Counted from the stretch's first letter, positions 1-8,636 are shown. The stretch: 52,289 nucleotides of DNA from Trichodesmium sp. MAG_R03 (GCA_023356535.1 JAKQYF010000006.1:1-52289); one strand, 5' to 3'. Translations and numbers: made by a program. Notes: a model not told the origin generated them from the letters alone.

Positions 1-487
1 TATATTTCTTGGTCAAGAAGTGACAGATGGGCTAGCTAATAGAATTGTAGCCTATATGTTGTATTTGGACTCTGACGATCCAAATAAACCCATTTATCTT
101 TATATAAACTCTCCTGGTGGCTCTGTCACAGCAGGATTGGCAATATACGATACTATGCAGTATATCAAAGCAGATATCATTACTATCTGTTTGGGTTTAG
201 CAGCTTCAATGGGTTCATTTTTATTAGCTGCTGGAACTAAAGGTAAAAGATTGGCCTTACCTAACTCTAGAATTATGATTCACCAACCAATGGGAGGTAC
301 TCGTGGTCAAGCTACAGATATTGAGATTGAAGCTAAGGAAATTCTGCGAGTTAGATCGGAATTAAATAATATGTTGGCAGAGCGTACAGGTAAATCTTTG
401 GAAAAGATAGAAAAAGATACTGACCGCGATTATTATATGTCTGCTGAAGAAGCTAAAGAATATGGTCTAATTGACCAAGTAATGTAA
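1..487 (+). CDS. clpP: ATP-dependent Clp protease proteolytic subunit (5' end missing)
   Basis: Serine peptidase that forms the barrel of the Clp protease and degrades proteins fed to it by ClpX or ClpC in the cytosol. The gene enters from the left edge. The reading frame is open from base 2 ([10 protein letters not shown]), so the GTG at base 20 is an internal codon and roughly 30-40 N-terminal residues are missing. The family landmarks are present: [11 protein letters not shown], the nucleophile serine in AASMGS, the catalytic histidine in MIHQPMGG, and the aspartate in [13 protein letters not shown]. The protein ends normally with a GLIDQVM tail. It is a catalytic ClpP rather than an inactive ClpR because the Ser/His/Asp triad is intact. 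Cyanobacteria carry several clpP paralogues, and which one this is cannot be told from the fragment. Confidence 0.95.
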   Translation, partial: IFLGQEVTDGLANRIVAYMLYLDSDDPNKPIYLYINSPGGSVTAGLAIYDTMQYIKADIITICLGLAASMGSFLLAAGTKGKRLALPNSRIMIHQPMGGTRGQATDIEIEAKEILRVRSELNNMLAERTGKSLEKIEKDTDRDYYMSAEEAKEYGLIDQVM

Positions 488-759
488 GGATTCAGGTCCT
501 ATGGAAAAGCCTATAAGTCTTGAGGGATAAGTATGTCCGGTAATTACTTCCCAAATTATATTCTCAAGACTGAAATGGCTACAAACCTTTATTTTCCTCA
601 TTATTGAGAATGAGACTATTAAATTGCTGAGGGAGTCATTTTCATAATTTACTCTATGACTGGGTTTGAGGTACTTGAGCCTTACCCAGTAATTGAAGAA
701 CCTTAAAGTTAAATTAAAGAAAAAGGAAGGAGTAAAAAGAAAGAAGTTAGTTGAGGAGA

Positions 760-835
760 TACAGCAATTTCGGGCAAATGATTTACAGGGTAAATGGTAA
801 AAATCAAGTAGTGTGGGCATCTTGCCCGCGTCAAT
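760..835 (+). repeat. Dispersed repeat with GCGGGCA hairpin, copy 1
   Basis: The segment begins TACAGCAATTTCGGGCAAATG and runs through a stretch like ACAGGGTAAATGGTAAAAA to a TGGGCATCTTGCCCGC hairpin. The same order of words occurs reverse-complemented at 8530-8612, which makes it a dispersed repeat. Confidence 0.6.
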
Positions 836-874
836 GTATCTTATGACAAAGGAAAGCGCTGTAAATCAAAACCT

Positions 875-1012
875 AAGCATTTAGCTATCAGCAATTGATT
901 AAAGAAAGAGGTAAAAACAATAGAGAAATTAGAGAGAATTAAAAGTGATTGCTAAAGTAAGTTCCTTTAACCTGAGAAAGATTTATTCATTATTTGCTGA
1001 TAGCTAAGTGTT
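875..1012. repeat. MITE-like inverted repeat (TAGCTATCAGCAA ends)
   Basis: TTAGCTATCAGCAAT near 881 is the reverse complement of ATTTGCTGATAGCTAA near 992. The two arms flank about 100 bases of A-rich, non-coding sequence. Related GCTGATAGCT words recur near 36345, 47660 and 50155, so this is probably a dispersed family rather than a gene-specific signal. Confidence 0.5.
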
Positions 1013-1041
1013 AATACCATTTCTCAAAAACTTTTCGATCC

Positions 1042-1131
1042 CAGGCCTTACGCAAATTCACTTTGAAAATGCTATATTTAGGGGCGAATGGTATTTGCCC
1101 TCACTGGATGTAGTACCCGTGCGTAAGTCCT
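1042..1131. repeat. GGACTTACGCA-type MITE, copy a
   Basis: The inverted ends are CAGGCCTTACGCA and TGCGTAAGTCC. The interior (AATTCACTTTGAAAA..GGCGAATGG..TTGCCCTCA) closely matches the copy at 8637-8716. Confidence 0.65.
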
Positions 1132-1289
1132 CTATCCATATCTTGAGTAGGGAACCCACCTCTGTTTCAATTATCATAACCTATATAGGATTGCTATAGC
1201 TAAATTGAAAAAAAGTGGAAAGTTAAACCAATTATCTTTATAAGAAAGAAAGAGAGAAATAAATCATTTTTCCTCTTACTTAAAAATCT

Positions 1290-1937
1290 ATGAATATTGA
1301 AGATTATTATAGAAAATTAGAACTAAATTTAGGAGCTAGTTTAGAAGAGGTAAAAGCTTCTTATCGGCGACTAGTAAGAATGTATCACCCGGATGTCAAT
1401 CCCAAAGATAAGCAAGCTAAAGATAAGTTTATTGTACTGACAGAAGCTTACAAGATTTTGTTAAAAGTTGCTCCTCCTCAAACTGAATTAGCATACAATT
1501 CTACTCCAATATCAACAACTAATAAAAAGTCAAAATCAGAAACTGTATCTTCACACACTGTAACTCAAAGAGAAACAAAAGTTAGGATAACTTTCAAACA
1601 AGAAAAAGAACAAGATCACAATAAATCTCATACCTCAGAGGTAGAAAAGCAACTTAAACAAAATTATTATTTACAATTAAAGCAGTTATTAAAATATAAG
1701 AGATACCCTCGGGCTGTTGCTTTAGTAGAAGGTTTAGCTCAGAGAATGCCTCAAGATTGGGAAGTGCGTCAGTGGCAAGCGATCGCCTATCAACGTTGGG
1801 CACGTCACCTCATTAGTGAAAGAAAACTAGAGAAGGCCAGAAACTACCTGAAGAAAGCACTGAAAACAGATCCTCAAAACCTTGCTCTCTGGGAGGAAGT
1901 AGAACATGATTTTCGTCAACTAGAAAAAATTTATTGA
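1290..1937 (+). CDS. J-domain (DnaJ-like) protein with C-terminal TPR-like region
   Basis: A J-protein expected to stimulate the ATPase of an Hsp70 (DnaK) partner. Residues 3-65 form a J domain with helix II basic residues (YRRLVRMY) and the diagnostic HPD at residues 33-35, followed by NPKDKQAKDKF. A low-complexity linker rich in Ser, Thr and Lys follows (about 70-125). The C-terminal 90 residues look like two or three TPR-type helix pairs (RYPRAVALVEGLAQ.., KLEKARNYLKKALKTDPQN). There is no G/F region or zinc finger, so this is a type III J-protein and not DnaJ itself. J-TPR proteins of this size are common in cyanobacteria. It starts at an ATG and appears to stand alone in its transcription unit. 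The client is unknown. Confidence 0.88.
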   Translation: MNIEDYYRKLELNLGASLEEVKASYRRLVRMYHPDVNPKDKQAKDKFIVLTEAYKILLKVAPPQTELAYNSTPISTTNKKSKSETVSSHTVTQRETKVRITFKQEKEQDHNKSHTSEVEKQLKQNYYLQLKQLLKYKRYPRAVALVEGLAQRMPQDWEVRQWQAIAYQRWARHLISERKLEKARNYLKKALKTDPQNLALWEEVEHDFRQLEKIY

Positions 1938-2178
1938 TTATTTGTAGATTTGATTCATAATTTTCAGTAGTTGTGAAATTAGTAGAAATTTTTGAATGTC
2001 CTATTGCCATTGAGTCCCTAGATTTTACCAAGAAAAAGGCCAAGATAAGTGAGTCAAGTAAAGTTTACAATAAAATACTGATCTTGTTGTCTGCGGAAAT
2101 GTTTAGAGAAACTTTAGAGTCACGTTGTAGAAGATTTGAATTAGAATTAATCAAAGTTAATTCCGCTTTTACCTTTTA

Positions 2179-2303
2179 TATCATGTCCGCCTGAATACTT
2201 ATGCTTTGGTGGATGTTGGCAGAGGACAGAAAGTAGAAGAAAGAAGGGCTTCTTCCAAGAATGACTCAATTTTATGCACAAACGATGCTACCGGACATGA
2301 TAT
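2179..2303. repeat. Inverted-repeat element with TATCATGTCCG ends
   Basis: TATCATGTCCG at about 2179 and CGGACATGATA at about 2293 form an 11-base perfect inverted pair flanking about 100 bases. A second pair just to the right (GGGCTTCTTCC and GGAAGAAAGCCC) overlaps it. The rest of the 1938-2528 spacer has no supportable gene. Confidence 0.45.
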
Positions 2304-2528
2304 TACCTGCACTATGTAGGGAGGGCTCAACTTTTTCAATGGAAGAAAGCCCTAAAAGTTATCCTTACCCATAGTTTATGGGCGGAACATCAACTTTCTG
2401 TGCAAGTATATATTGTAAACGGGTGAACAGTAAATCATTTGCATTTACAGATGGCAAATATCTAGCTTTATCTAGTTTTTTAGAAAGTATTTAAACGTCA
2501 AACTAATAAATCATCTAATAAATTCACA

Positions 2529-3776
2529 ATGACAGACGTAAATCAAGAATTTCAAACAGCTCTCAAATTTCAAAAAGAGGGAAAGCTAAAAGAAGCAGAA
2601 TTAACATATATAAAGATACTAAAATCTGATAGTAATCATGTAGCTTCTCTAATTAACCTTGGTTTAATAGAGCAAGGCAAAGGCAAACTAAATGAAGCAA
2701 CTCAATTTTATAAGTATGCTTTTTCCATAGATGGAAATAATATATCTCTACTGTATCTTTTAGGTAAAATTACACAAGAGTTAAATCAATTAGATGAAGC
2801 TATTACCTACTGGCAAAAATTAGCACAACTCAAACCAGATTCCGCTTTAGAATTTTACGGTAATATAGGCAATAGCCTAGTTCAACAAGGTAAATTTGAT
2901 GAAGGACTAAATTATTTTCGTCGTGGCCTAGAAATATCACCCAAGAGTTTTCAAGCTCATCAAGCGATCGGTAATTTGCTAATTAGACAAGATAAACTTT
3001 TGGAAGCAAAATTAGAATTCAGCAAAGCATTAGAAATTAATCCTAATTATCAAATTGCAAAAGTTTGGTTTACTTTAGTTGATAAGTTACTAAAGGGAGA
3101 CAATATAATTTCATTTAATTATCAAAATATACCTATAAAATTTGAAATAACAGGCAAAAATCTAGCAGTAGAAGTTTCCAATGTTGGTGGGAATTTTTAT
3201 GAATTAACTGAGTTAGAGTTTATCCGGCAGAATCTAAAATCATCAAATCCTGTTATTGTTGATCTTGGAGCTAATACAGGGAATCATTTAATCTACTTTA
3301 GCAAAATTATGCAGGCAGCAAAAGTCATTCCCATAGAATTTCATCCAAATATTATTGCTACTTTGAAGAAACATATATCAATTAATCAAGTTACTAATAT
3401 TGACTTATCTAAATTAGGTTATGCTATTGGCAAAAATCGTAGTACATCTTTTGTCAAAGAACATCCTGCTAAAGATTTATGTTTAACAGAAATTGCTGAT
3501 AATGTCACTAATGGCACAGAAGTAGTAGTTGTGAGTTTAGATGAATTAATTAAAGAAAAAGTAGACTTCATCAAAGTTGATGTACAAGGGACAGAAATAG
3601 AAGCTTTGGCAGGAGCAAAAAATTTGATATCCAGTTATCAACCTGATATGCTAGTTGAAGTTGCCAAAAGTCATATTAAGGACTTTCATAAATTTTTAGA
3701 ACAAGTCAGATATCAAATTGTTCAGGGGTTTGATCATGGAAGATATGTTAATTTCTATATTAAACATACTAAGTGA
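2529..3776 (+). CDS. TPR-repeat protein fused to FkbM-family methyltransferase
   Basis: The N-terminal half (about residues 5-190) is built of five TPR units with family spacing, such as FQKEGKLKEAELTYIKILKSD, QGKLNEATQFYKYAF and NSLVQQGKFDEGLNYFRRGL. The C-terminal part (about 235-415) is an FkbM-type SAM-dependent methyltransferase: VDLGANTGNHLIYFSK is the SAM-binding loop, PIEFHPN follows beta 2, and DFIKVDVQGTEIEALAGA is the hallmark of the family. FkbM enzymes O-methylate sugars or polyketides, and TPR fusions often accompany surface polysaccharide synthesis in cyanobacteria, so glycan methylation is a reasonable but unproven role. The stop codon lies inside the first bases of an insertion-sequence end (3773 onward), so the C-terminus may have been trimmed slightly. 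No neighbouring glycan genes are present. Confidence 0.88.
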   Translation: MTDVNQEFQTALKFQKEGKLKEAELTYIKILKSDSNHVASLINLGLIEQGKGKLNEATQFYKYAFSIDGNNISLLYLLGKITQELNQLDEAITYWQKLAQLKPDSALEFYGNIGNSLVQQGKFDEGLNYFRRGLEISPKSFQAHQAIGNLLIRQDKLLEAKLEFSKALEINPNYQIAKVWFTLVDKLLKGDNIISFNYQNIPIKFEITGKNLAVEVSNVGGNFYELTELEFIRQNLKSSNPVIVDLGANTGNHLIYFSKIMQAAKVIPIEFHPNIIATLKKHISINQVTNIDLSKLGYAIGKNRSTSFVKEHPAKDLCLTEIADNVTNGTEVVVVSLDELIKEKVDFIKVDVQGTEIEALAGAKNLISSYQPDMLVEVAKSHIKDFHKFLEQVRYQIVQGFDHGRYVNFYIKHTK

Positions 3777-3835
3777 CATACTCCCATACCAAGGTAGGTT
3801 GTGGTAAGGTGTGGGCTTCTCACTTCCTAGCCCTG
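3773..3835 (-). mobile_element. IS200/IS605-type terminal fragment (copy 1)
   Basis: Read on the minus strand this segment runs GAAGTGAGAAGCCCACACC..GGGAGTATGTCAC. It matches the plus-strand end at 50520-50580 (GAAGCGAGAAGCCCACACT..GGGAGTATGTCAC) over both conserved blocks, with a variable inner hairpin. The GTATGTCAC boundary falls exactly at the end of the upstream FkbM gene. The remaining bases to 4155 are AT-rich with no gene seen. Confidence 0.55.
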
Positions 3836-4155
3836 GTCTTCTGTCAGAAACGCGCATATTTGTAAGAAGGAAATGACCAGCACCCTATATTTTGTTTTAT
3901 ATTTTTGTTTTATGTTTCTGGCTTTGTTTTGGGTTCAAAGCTATTATTTTCTTCTCTCCAGCATTTTTGACTTTCAAAGCTAAAGATGTTTATAAAGCAT
4001 AGGTGCCTTTAAGCCTGGGAAGATATCAAAAATGATCAGGCAAGAGGCAACAGGTAAGAAAGTTTGCTTCCCATTTTAAATGTTAGTAAACAACCAATAT
4101 CTTGTTTTGTATCTTATTTGAAAATGCTATATATATAAATTTAGACAATCAACTA

Positions 4156-5100
4156 ATGCAAAACTTAATTATCTGGCTAATAATATTTATAGTCAGCTTG
4201 TTCGCGTTAATAAAAGCTTCTGATTTCTTTACGGATGCAGCAGAACAAATAGGTATATCTCTAAGAATTTCTCCTTTTTTAGTAGGGGTAACAATAGTAT
4301 CATTAGGAACATCTTTACCCGAGTTAGTATCATCTATTATAGCAGTATATCAAAACTCTTCTGAAATTGTTTTTGGTAGTGTTATAGGTTCTAATATTGC
4401 GAATATTTTCTTAATTATTGGTGCTGCATCATTGATCAGCAATACTTTAAGAATAGAATATGAACTAATTAATGTAGATTTACCACTATTTGTTAGTTCA
4501 GCTTTTTTATTAAGTTTAACAGTTTTAGATAGAAATTTTTCTATAAATGAAGCTATTATCTGTATATTGGGATATATTGTGTATCTTTTGTACACAATCA
4601 CTAGTGGTCAAGAAGAACAGCAGTCAGAGAAAATCAATAGTTCAGAAAAAAGCTTCCCATTCAAACAAATAGTCATTGTGATTATTAGTTCATTATTTAT
4701 ATTTTTTGGTGCTACTTATACCATTAAATCTGTTACTAAAATTTCCGAAATATTGGAAATTGGTCAAGACTTAATTGCTTTAAGTGCAGTCGCACTTGGT
4801 ACATCATTACCAGAACTAATAGTTACCATTTCTGCTGCCAGAAAAGGGAATCTAGAAATAGCAGTAGGAAATGTTTTGGGTTCTAATATTTTTAACTCAT
4901 TAATGGTAATGGGAATACCAAGATTAATAGGCAAGTTAGAAATTTCTGATAATGTTATTGATAGTGGGTTATTAGTTTTATTAATGGGAACAATTTTATT
5001 CTTTTTTGTAACTCAAGATAAGCAGGTAACTCGTTGGGAAGGATTAATGTTTTTCATATTTTATGGATGGTTTATTGGCAACATCTTTGGCTTCGTTTGA
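4156..5100 (+). CDS. Na+/Ca2+ exchanger-family (CaCA) antiporter
   Basis: A polytopic inner-membrane cation antiporter of the calcium/cation antiporter superfamily (YrbG-like), expected to move Ca2+ out against Na+ or H+. It contains the two inverted alpha-repeats that bind the ions. The first is VGVTIVSLGTSLPELVSSI followed by GSVIGSNIANIFLIIG; the second is ALSAVALGTSLPELIVTI followed by GNVLGSNIFNSLMVMG. Each repeat carries the key acidic residue in the GTSLPE motif. About ten hydrophobic segments are visible, with a short charged loop (QEEQQSEKINSSEK) between the halves. I chose the ATG at 4156 (MQNLIIWLIIF), which places the first membrane helix at the N-terminus. An in-frame TTG at 4102 would add 18 residues. 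It appears monocistronic. Confidence 0.88.
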   Translation: MQNLIIWLIIFIVSLFALIKASDFFTDAAEQIGISLRISPFLVGVTIVSLGTSLPELVSSIIAVYQNSSEIVFGSVIGSNIANIFLIIGAASLISNTLRIEYELINVDLPLFVSSAFLLSLTVLDRNFSINEAIICILGYIVYLLYTITSGQEEQQSEKINSSEKSFPFKQIVIVIISSLFIFFGATYTIKSVTKISEILEIGQDLIALSAVALGTSLPELIVTISAARKGNLEIAVGNVLGSNIFNSLMVMGIPRLIGKLEISDNVIDSGLLVLLMGTILFFFVTQDKQVTRWEGLMFFIFYGWFIGNIFGFV

Positions 5101-5339
5101 TATCCTCAAGAACTTCCCCAATACTTAAATTTTTGCTTGTTAGACAGGACCTAGGTAAAGAAACCGAGTTTCTAGGATAAATCTTTATTTTTAAGTAACT
5201 GAACAGAATTATTTACTGATGTTATGCCCAAATAGAATTAGTTGTTGATTTAAGGTATCAGGTGTTAGGTGTCAAAATTCTAAATTCTAACTTACTAGTA
5301 CGTATTTTAAACACGTATTTAGTTTAATCTATTTAACAG

Positions 5340-5630
5340 TTGGCTTGCTGATAAAATATAAAAGTATTGACACATAAAGGCTTTAGCTTTTTTGAATGCA
5401 AAAAAAGTTTCTAGTTTTCGATCCTTCAAATTCAAAAAGTTAGTATTTTGGGCGCTCCCTAGGCAGAAAAATTAACGGACAAATATATCCGACTCTCCTG
5501 GGAGGAGTTAGGGGTGGGCATATTCCCCGTTCCTCTTTAGGGGTGTTCCATGCAATGTACCTACTTCTTGGCCTGGGAGAGGTTAGGGATGGGTCCCCTA
5601 CTCCTGAAAAAGACTTTTTGAGCAAACCCT
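5340..5630 (+). repeat. TTGCTGA/TCAGCAAACCCT repeat, copy 1
   Basis: The left part is TTGGCTTGCTGATAAAAT..AAAGGCTTTAGCTTTTTT. The middle has CAGAAAAATTAACGGAC and ATATCCGAC. The right end is GACTTTTTGAGCAAACCCT. The order of these blocks is shared with 5805-6111. A minus-strand open frame here is only repeat sequence. Confidence 0.65.
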
Positions 5631-5804
5631 AAGTTTAGCTTTGAGCAACCAGCTATTTACAAAGCCCCGCTTAAAGTGCATTGTCGAAAAGGTTTACAAA
5701 AAAGAATGTATAAATATGCTAGGGTACATTGCTATAATTAAGAGTAAGATGATCAAGTACATAGATTTAGAGTGAAAGTTAAATAATAAAGAAAAAACTA
5801 AATA

Positions 5805-6111
5805 GGGCTTGCTGATTAATTATCAAAGCATTGACATATAAAGGCTTTAGTCTTATTTTGTCAGCAAAAAGTTCCAGTTGCTCGGTGGTAAAAGGCTGAA
5901 AAAGTTATGATTTCGGGCACTCCCATGGCAGAAAAATCAAGGGACAAGTATATCCGACTACCTCATCTATACCTTTCCTGTTCCTCTGTAGGGACGTTGT
6001 ATAACAAAAATGCGTTTCATGTCCCGTAGGGAAACTTCCCTACCTACTCCCCTCCTGGGAGGGGTTAGGGGCGGGGTTCCTGCTCCTTAAAATACTTTTT
6101 CAGCAAACCCT
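5805..6111 (+). repeat. TTGCTGA/TCAGCAAACCCT repeat, copy 2
   Basis: It starts AGGGCTTGCTGATTAA and ends TTTTTCAGCAAACCCT, giving about 12-base inverted ends with one mismatch. Inside it carries GTAGGGACGTTGTATAAC and AAAAATGCGTTTCATGTCCC, words that also occur in the other repeats at 8340-8420 and 26885-26920. This suggests one repeat lies inside another. Confidence 0.65.
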
Positions 6112-6180
6112 AAAATAGACCTGAATTCTTAGGGAAAAAGATTCATCTATGAAGTAAAAGTCAAAGAATATTGGATAGTT

Positions 6181-7824
6181 ATGGAATTTAACTACTCTTA
6201 TAAAGGCAACACAGGTGTTAGTGACAATGGTAAAAATACTCAGATGTCCTTCTCTCCAGATACCAAACGAGAGCCTACCTATTTTGTCGGCGAACTGGGA
6301 AAAAATGTCGCATTTCGTGAAGCTATAAGCGCCTTACATGACGTAGTAGTTTCCGATCTCCGATATAAACCAAAAGACAAAACAGCTTATAAAGAATGGC
6401 GTGCTCAACAAGAAGATGAAATAGACTGGGAAAATATTGCAGCTGAAGGTCAAGAAGTAGCTCAAAAAATAGTAGAAATTAGTACAGAATTAAGCCAACT
6501 ATACAAAAACCGACAACAACGTTTAAAACCATTTTACCAAGCTCAACAAAAATTCTTTCAATATCTTTATAAAATTGATTATGATGCTTGGTTTGTTTTC
6601 GACCCAGTAATAACTGTTCATCCTGATGAAATTTTCTTTGAATGTTTCAGTGTTGATGAATCAACTTATGGAAGACTTGGAGCCAGTTATGAAGTATTCA
6701 AAAATATCAATGATTTTGCCTGCGGAACTACCAACATTGACTATTCTGCCGCCCTCTATCAAGAATTTCAAAAAATTCGTAGTTATAAAACAACTCAACT
6801 CCAAGTAGACCCGTCCGGTTTTGAAGTTAAAACTGCCAACGAAGAAACTTTTAAAGAAGTAAAAATAGACCTACCCGATAGCTGGGTAAGAGGATTTTTA
6901 CAAGTCAGTTCAGCGATGTCATTACCAGCTACAAAATTCGACTTGCACCCAATGGATATTCATAATATGTGTTTGGTCTTGCATCGCTACAAAGAAAAAC
7001 ATGGACCCCGCAGTATTAGCTACTTTTTGGAACCAGGAGAACCAATAGAAATAGTATTTGAACCTTGGAATTTGGAAATAATTTGTCACCGTTCGATTTA
7101 CACTGGAAATTCCCCTCAACAAATCCGAACTTGGGGACGAAGAAGACTGCATATTTTAGAACGTTTAATTCCTATTACTAAAAAATTTACTGTTCATTTA
7201 TTAGGCACAGGAATGCCCTCATTTTATGTGGCAGATTTAGGAGATATGTCTTTTACTTTAGGATTATCAGGATGGACGGCAAATGATTGGGCGCAAGCTG
7301 GTAATTTTGACTTAATGGCACCTCGTGCTGATGTGGATGAATGGACTCAGAAAATAATATTTAATGGGTTGCGAGAAAACTGGTTTGAAACTGCCGATAG
7401 TTTAGCAAAAAGACTTAATTTGAGTCGTACTTCTGTATTAGGTGCTTTGGGTGCTTATACTCAAGCCGGACGAGTAATTTATGATTTGAATAAACAGGTT
7501 TATCGGGTCAGAGAATTAAGTCGGGAGCCTCTACCAATGGAGAGGTTAAGGTTTGCAAATGCCAGGGAAGAAAGTGCTACTAGATTTTTGCAAGAAAATT
7601 TAGTTAAGGTAAATTCTGTTCATGATATTAATGGGGTTTTGAGTATTAAAGGAAGCGTGAGGGATAGGGGGATAATTTTTTATTCTTCTTTAGATGTCGA
7701 TCGCGATGAGCGGATAGTTGAGGGGAAATGTAATTGTAATTGGTATCAGCAAAATCAGTTGTATCAGGGGCCTTGCGAGCATATTTTGGCTTTGCGGATG
7801 CAGCAAGCTCGTCAGAGTCGATAG
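6181..7824 (+). CDS. SWIM zinc-finger domain protein, function unknown
   Basis: A 547-residue soluble protein whose only recognisable domain is a C-terminal SWIM zinc finger. The ligands follow the CxC..CxH pattern: Cys517, Cys519, Cys532 and His534 (KCNCNWYQ..GPCEHILALR). SWIM domains bind DNA or proteins. Just upstream (about residues 390-450) is a helical stretch with winged-helix character (FETADSLAKRLNLSRTSVLGALGAYTQAGRVIYD). The first 380 residues are not recognised. Similar bacterial SWIM proteins are often encoded beside MoxR-type AAA ATPases and von Willebrand-A proteins; no such partners are present here and the gene stands alone between repeats. It begins with ATG and shows normal codon use. 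The function remains open. Confidence 0.75.
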   Translation: MEFNYSYKGNTGVSDNGKNTQMSFSPDTKREPTYFVGELGKNVAFREAISALHDVVVSDLRYKPKDKTAYKEWRAQQEDEIDWENIAAEGQEVAQKIVEISTELSQLYKNRQQRLKPFYQAQQKFFQYLYKIDYDAWFVFDPVITVHPDEIFFECFSVDESTYGRLGASYEVFKNINDFACGTTNIDYSAALYQEFQKIRSYKTTQLQVDPSGFEVKTANEETFKEVKIDLPDSWVRGFLQVSSAMSLPATKFDLHPMDIHNMCLVLHRYKEKHGPRSISYFLEPGEPIEIVFEPWNLEIICHRSIYTGNSPQQIRTWGRRRLHILERLIPITKKFTVHLLGTGMPSFYVADLGDMSFTLGLSGWTANDWAQAGNFDLMAPRADVDEWTQKIIFNGLRENWFETADSLAKRLNLSRTSVLGALGAYTQAGRVIYDLNKQVYRVRELSREPLPMERLRFANAREESATRFLQENLVKVNSVHDINGVLSIKGSVRDRGIIFYSSLDVDRDERIVEGKCNCNWYQQNQLYQGPCEHILALRMQQARQSR

Positions 7825-7973
7825 CAGAAGTTATACGGTTTCACAGAAGTCAGATTAAATCCGGCGGTACCTATATCGCCTGATGGTCTGTGATGATATT
7901 GTTTATGAGCCTAAGATACTATTTTCAGCTTGACGCGCCACTACTTTATGGCATGAAGCTAACAACTAAAGGA

Positions 7974-8075
7974 TTAGGTATTCGAGTGCTTTAAGTGGGG
8001 GTCTTGAGTTTTTCGGTAAAGTTTTTCCAGCTCTTCGATGCTTTTGTGTGGTTGTAGTTTTAACAATATCGGCAT
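7974..8075 (-). pseudogene. IS630-like transposase N-terminal fragment
   Basis: The minus strand encodes 33 residues from ATG at 8075 to a stop at 7974. The part KSIEELEKLYRK followed by TQDPHLKH resembles the N-terminal helix of cyanobacterial IS630-type transposases (LSLEELEKRYR..DP). The rest of the transposase is absent. The identification rests on about 25 residues and is tentative. Confidence 0.4.
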
Positions 8076-8156
8076 GGCCTTCGCGGAGCGTTGCCTTAGC
8101 AGTATCGCCCAACTCTTAGTATTGATCCCTAAATTTATCATTATCAGCTTTACATT

Positions 8157-8489
8157 ACAGCGCTTTTCAAATTCAGGACTTACCCAAGGGCAATATATAT
8201 AGAGCCTTGGTGCGTTACGAAGTTTGCTTTTTATGTCGCGAAGCGTTCGCTCCGCTTGGCGTCAGCAAAACACGCCCTACCAATAGCGTTCATGGGTAAG
8301 TCCTCAAATTGATGAACTACATCGCCATAACTAAAACCTTGTAGGGACGTTGCATGTAGGGACGTTGGATAACAAAAATGCGTTTTCCTGACAGAATGCT
8401 GCGCAAACATGTCCCGTAGCGTTAGCGGAGCTTTGCGTTAGCAAAACGTCTCTACTATGGTCTACTGACATAAAAATTGCTTTCAGTGT
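8157..8489 (+). repeat. ACAGCGCTTTTCA repeat, interrupted copy
   Basis: It begins ACAGCGCTTTTCAAATT and, after an insertion, continues with GATGAACTACATCGCCATAAC, GTAGGGACGTTG, AACAAAAATGCG and CTGACATAAAAATTGCT. The uninterrupted copy of the same sequence is at 26832-26966. The insertion is the 8174-8304 element. Confidence 0.7.
8174..8304. mobile_element. GGACTTACCCA-ended MITE inserted in another repeat (copy b)
   Basis: The inverted ends are AGGACTTACCCA and TGGGTAAGTCCT. It is flanked by CAAATT at 8168-8173 and again at 8305-8310, which look like a target-site duplication. The empty site TTTTCAAATTGATGAAC is present at about 26841. The interior (GTCGCGAAGCGTTCGCTCC..GCGTCAGCAAAACAC) matches 31369-31500. 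Confidence 0.75.
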
Positions 8490-8529
8490 AAGGGACTTCC
8501 CATGATACAGCATATTTGAGGTTTATGAG

Positions 8530-8612
8530 GTACGCCCACGTGGGCAAGATGCCCGCGCTAGATAATTTTTACCATTTATCCTGTATATCATTTGCTCGAA
8601 ATCTGCTGTAAA
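8530..8612 (-). repeat. Dispersed repeat with GCGGGCA hairpin, copy 2
   Basis: Reverse-complement relative of 760-835, sharing CAGCAGATTTCGAGCAAATG, ACAGGATAAATGGTAAAAA and GCGGGCATCTTGCCCAC when read on the minus strand. Confidence 0.6.
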
Positions 8613-8636
8613 TGCTATAATATAAACAGGACTTAG

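Larger units (their letters stand above)
488..1289. other. Repeat-bearing spacer between clpP and the J-domain gene
   Basis: No convincing gene is present in these 800 bases; the short open frames here fall inside repeats. The spacer holds an inverted pair just after clpP (AGTCTTGAG near 513 and CTCAAGACT near 563), which might fold in the transcript, and three dispersed repeats listed separately. Confidence 0.6.
5101..6180. other. Gene-free spacer with two MITE-like copies
   Basis: No gene is supportable. The region is made mostly of two copies of the TTGCTGA..TCAGCAAACCCT repeat (separate entries). A short piece near 5155 (AAAGAAACCGAGTTTCTAGG) resembles words near 32125 and 40675. Confidence 0.6.

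Noticed and set aside
1008-1199. Plus-strand 63-codon open frame
   Set aside because: It is covered by a GGACTTACGCA-type repeat that recurs at 8637-8716 without the frame.
2014-2194. Plus-strand open frame downstream of the J-domain gene
   Set aside because: No recognisable domain, weak start, and the 3' end runs into an inverted-repeat element.
5440-5625. Minus-strand 61-codon open frame
   Set aside because: It lies wholly inside a MITE-like repeat and has no protein-like features.
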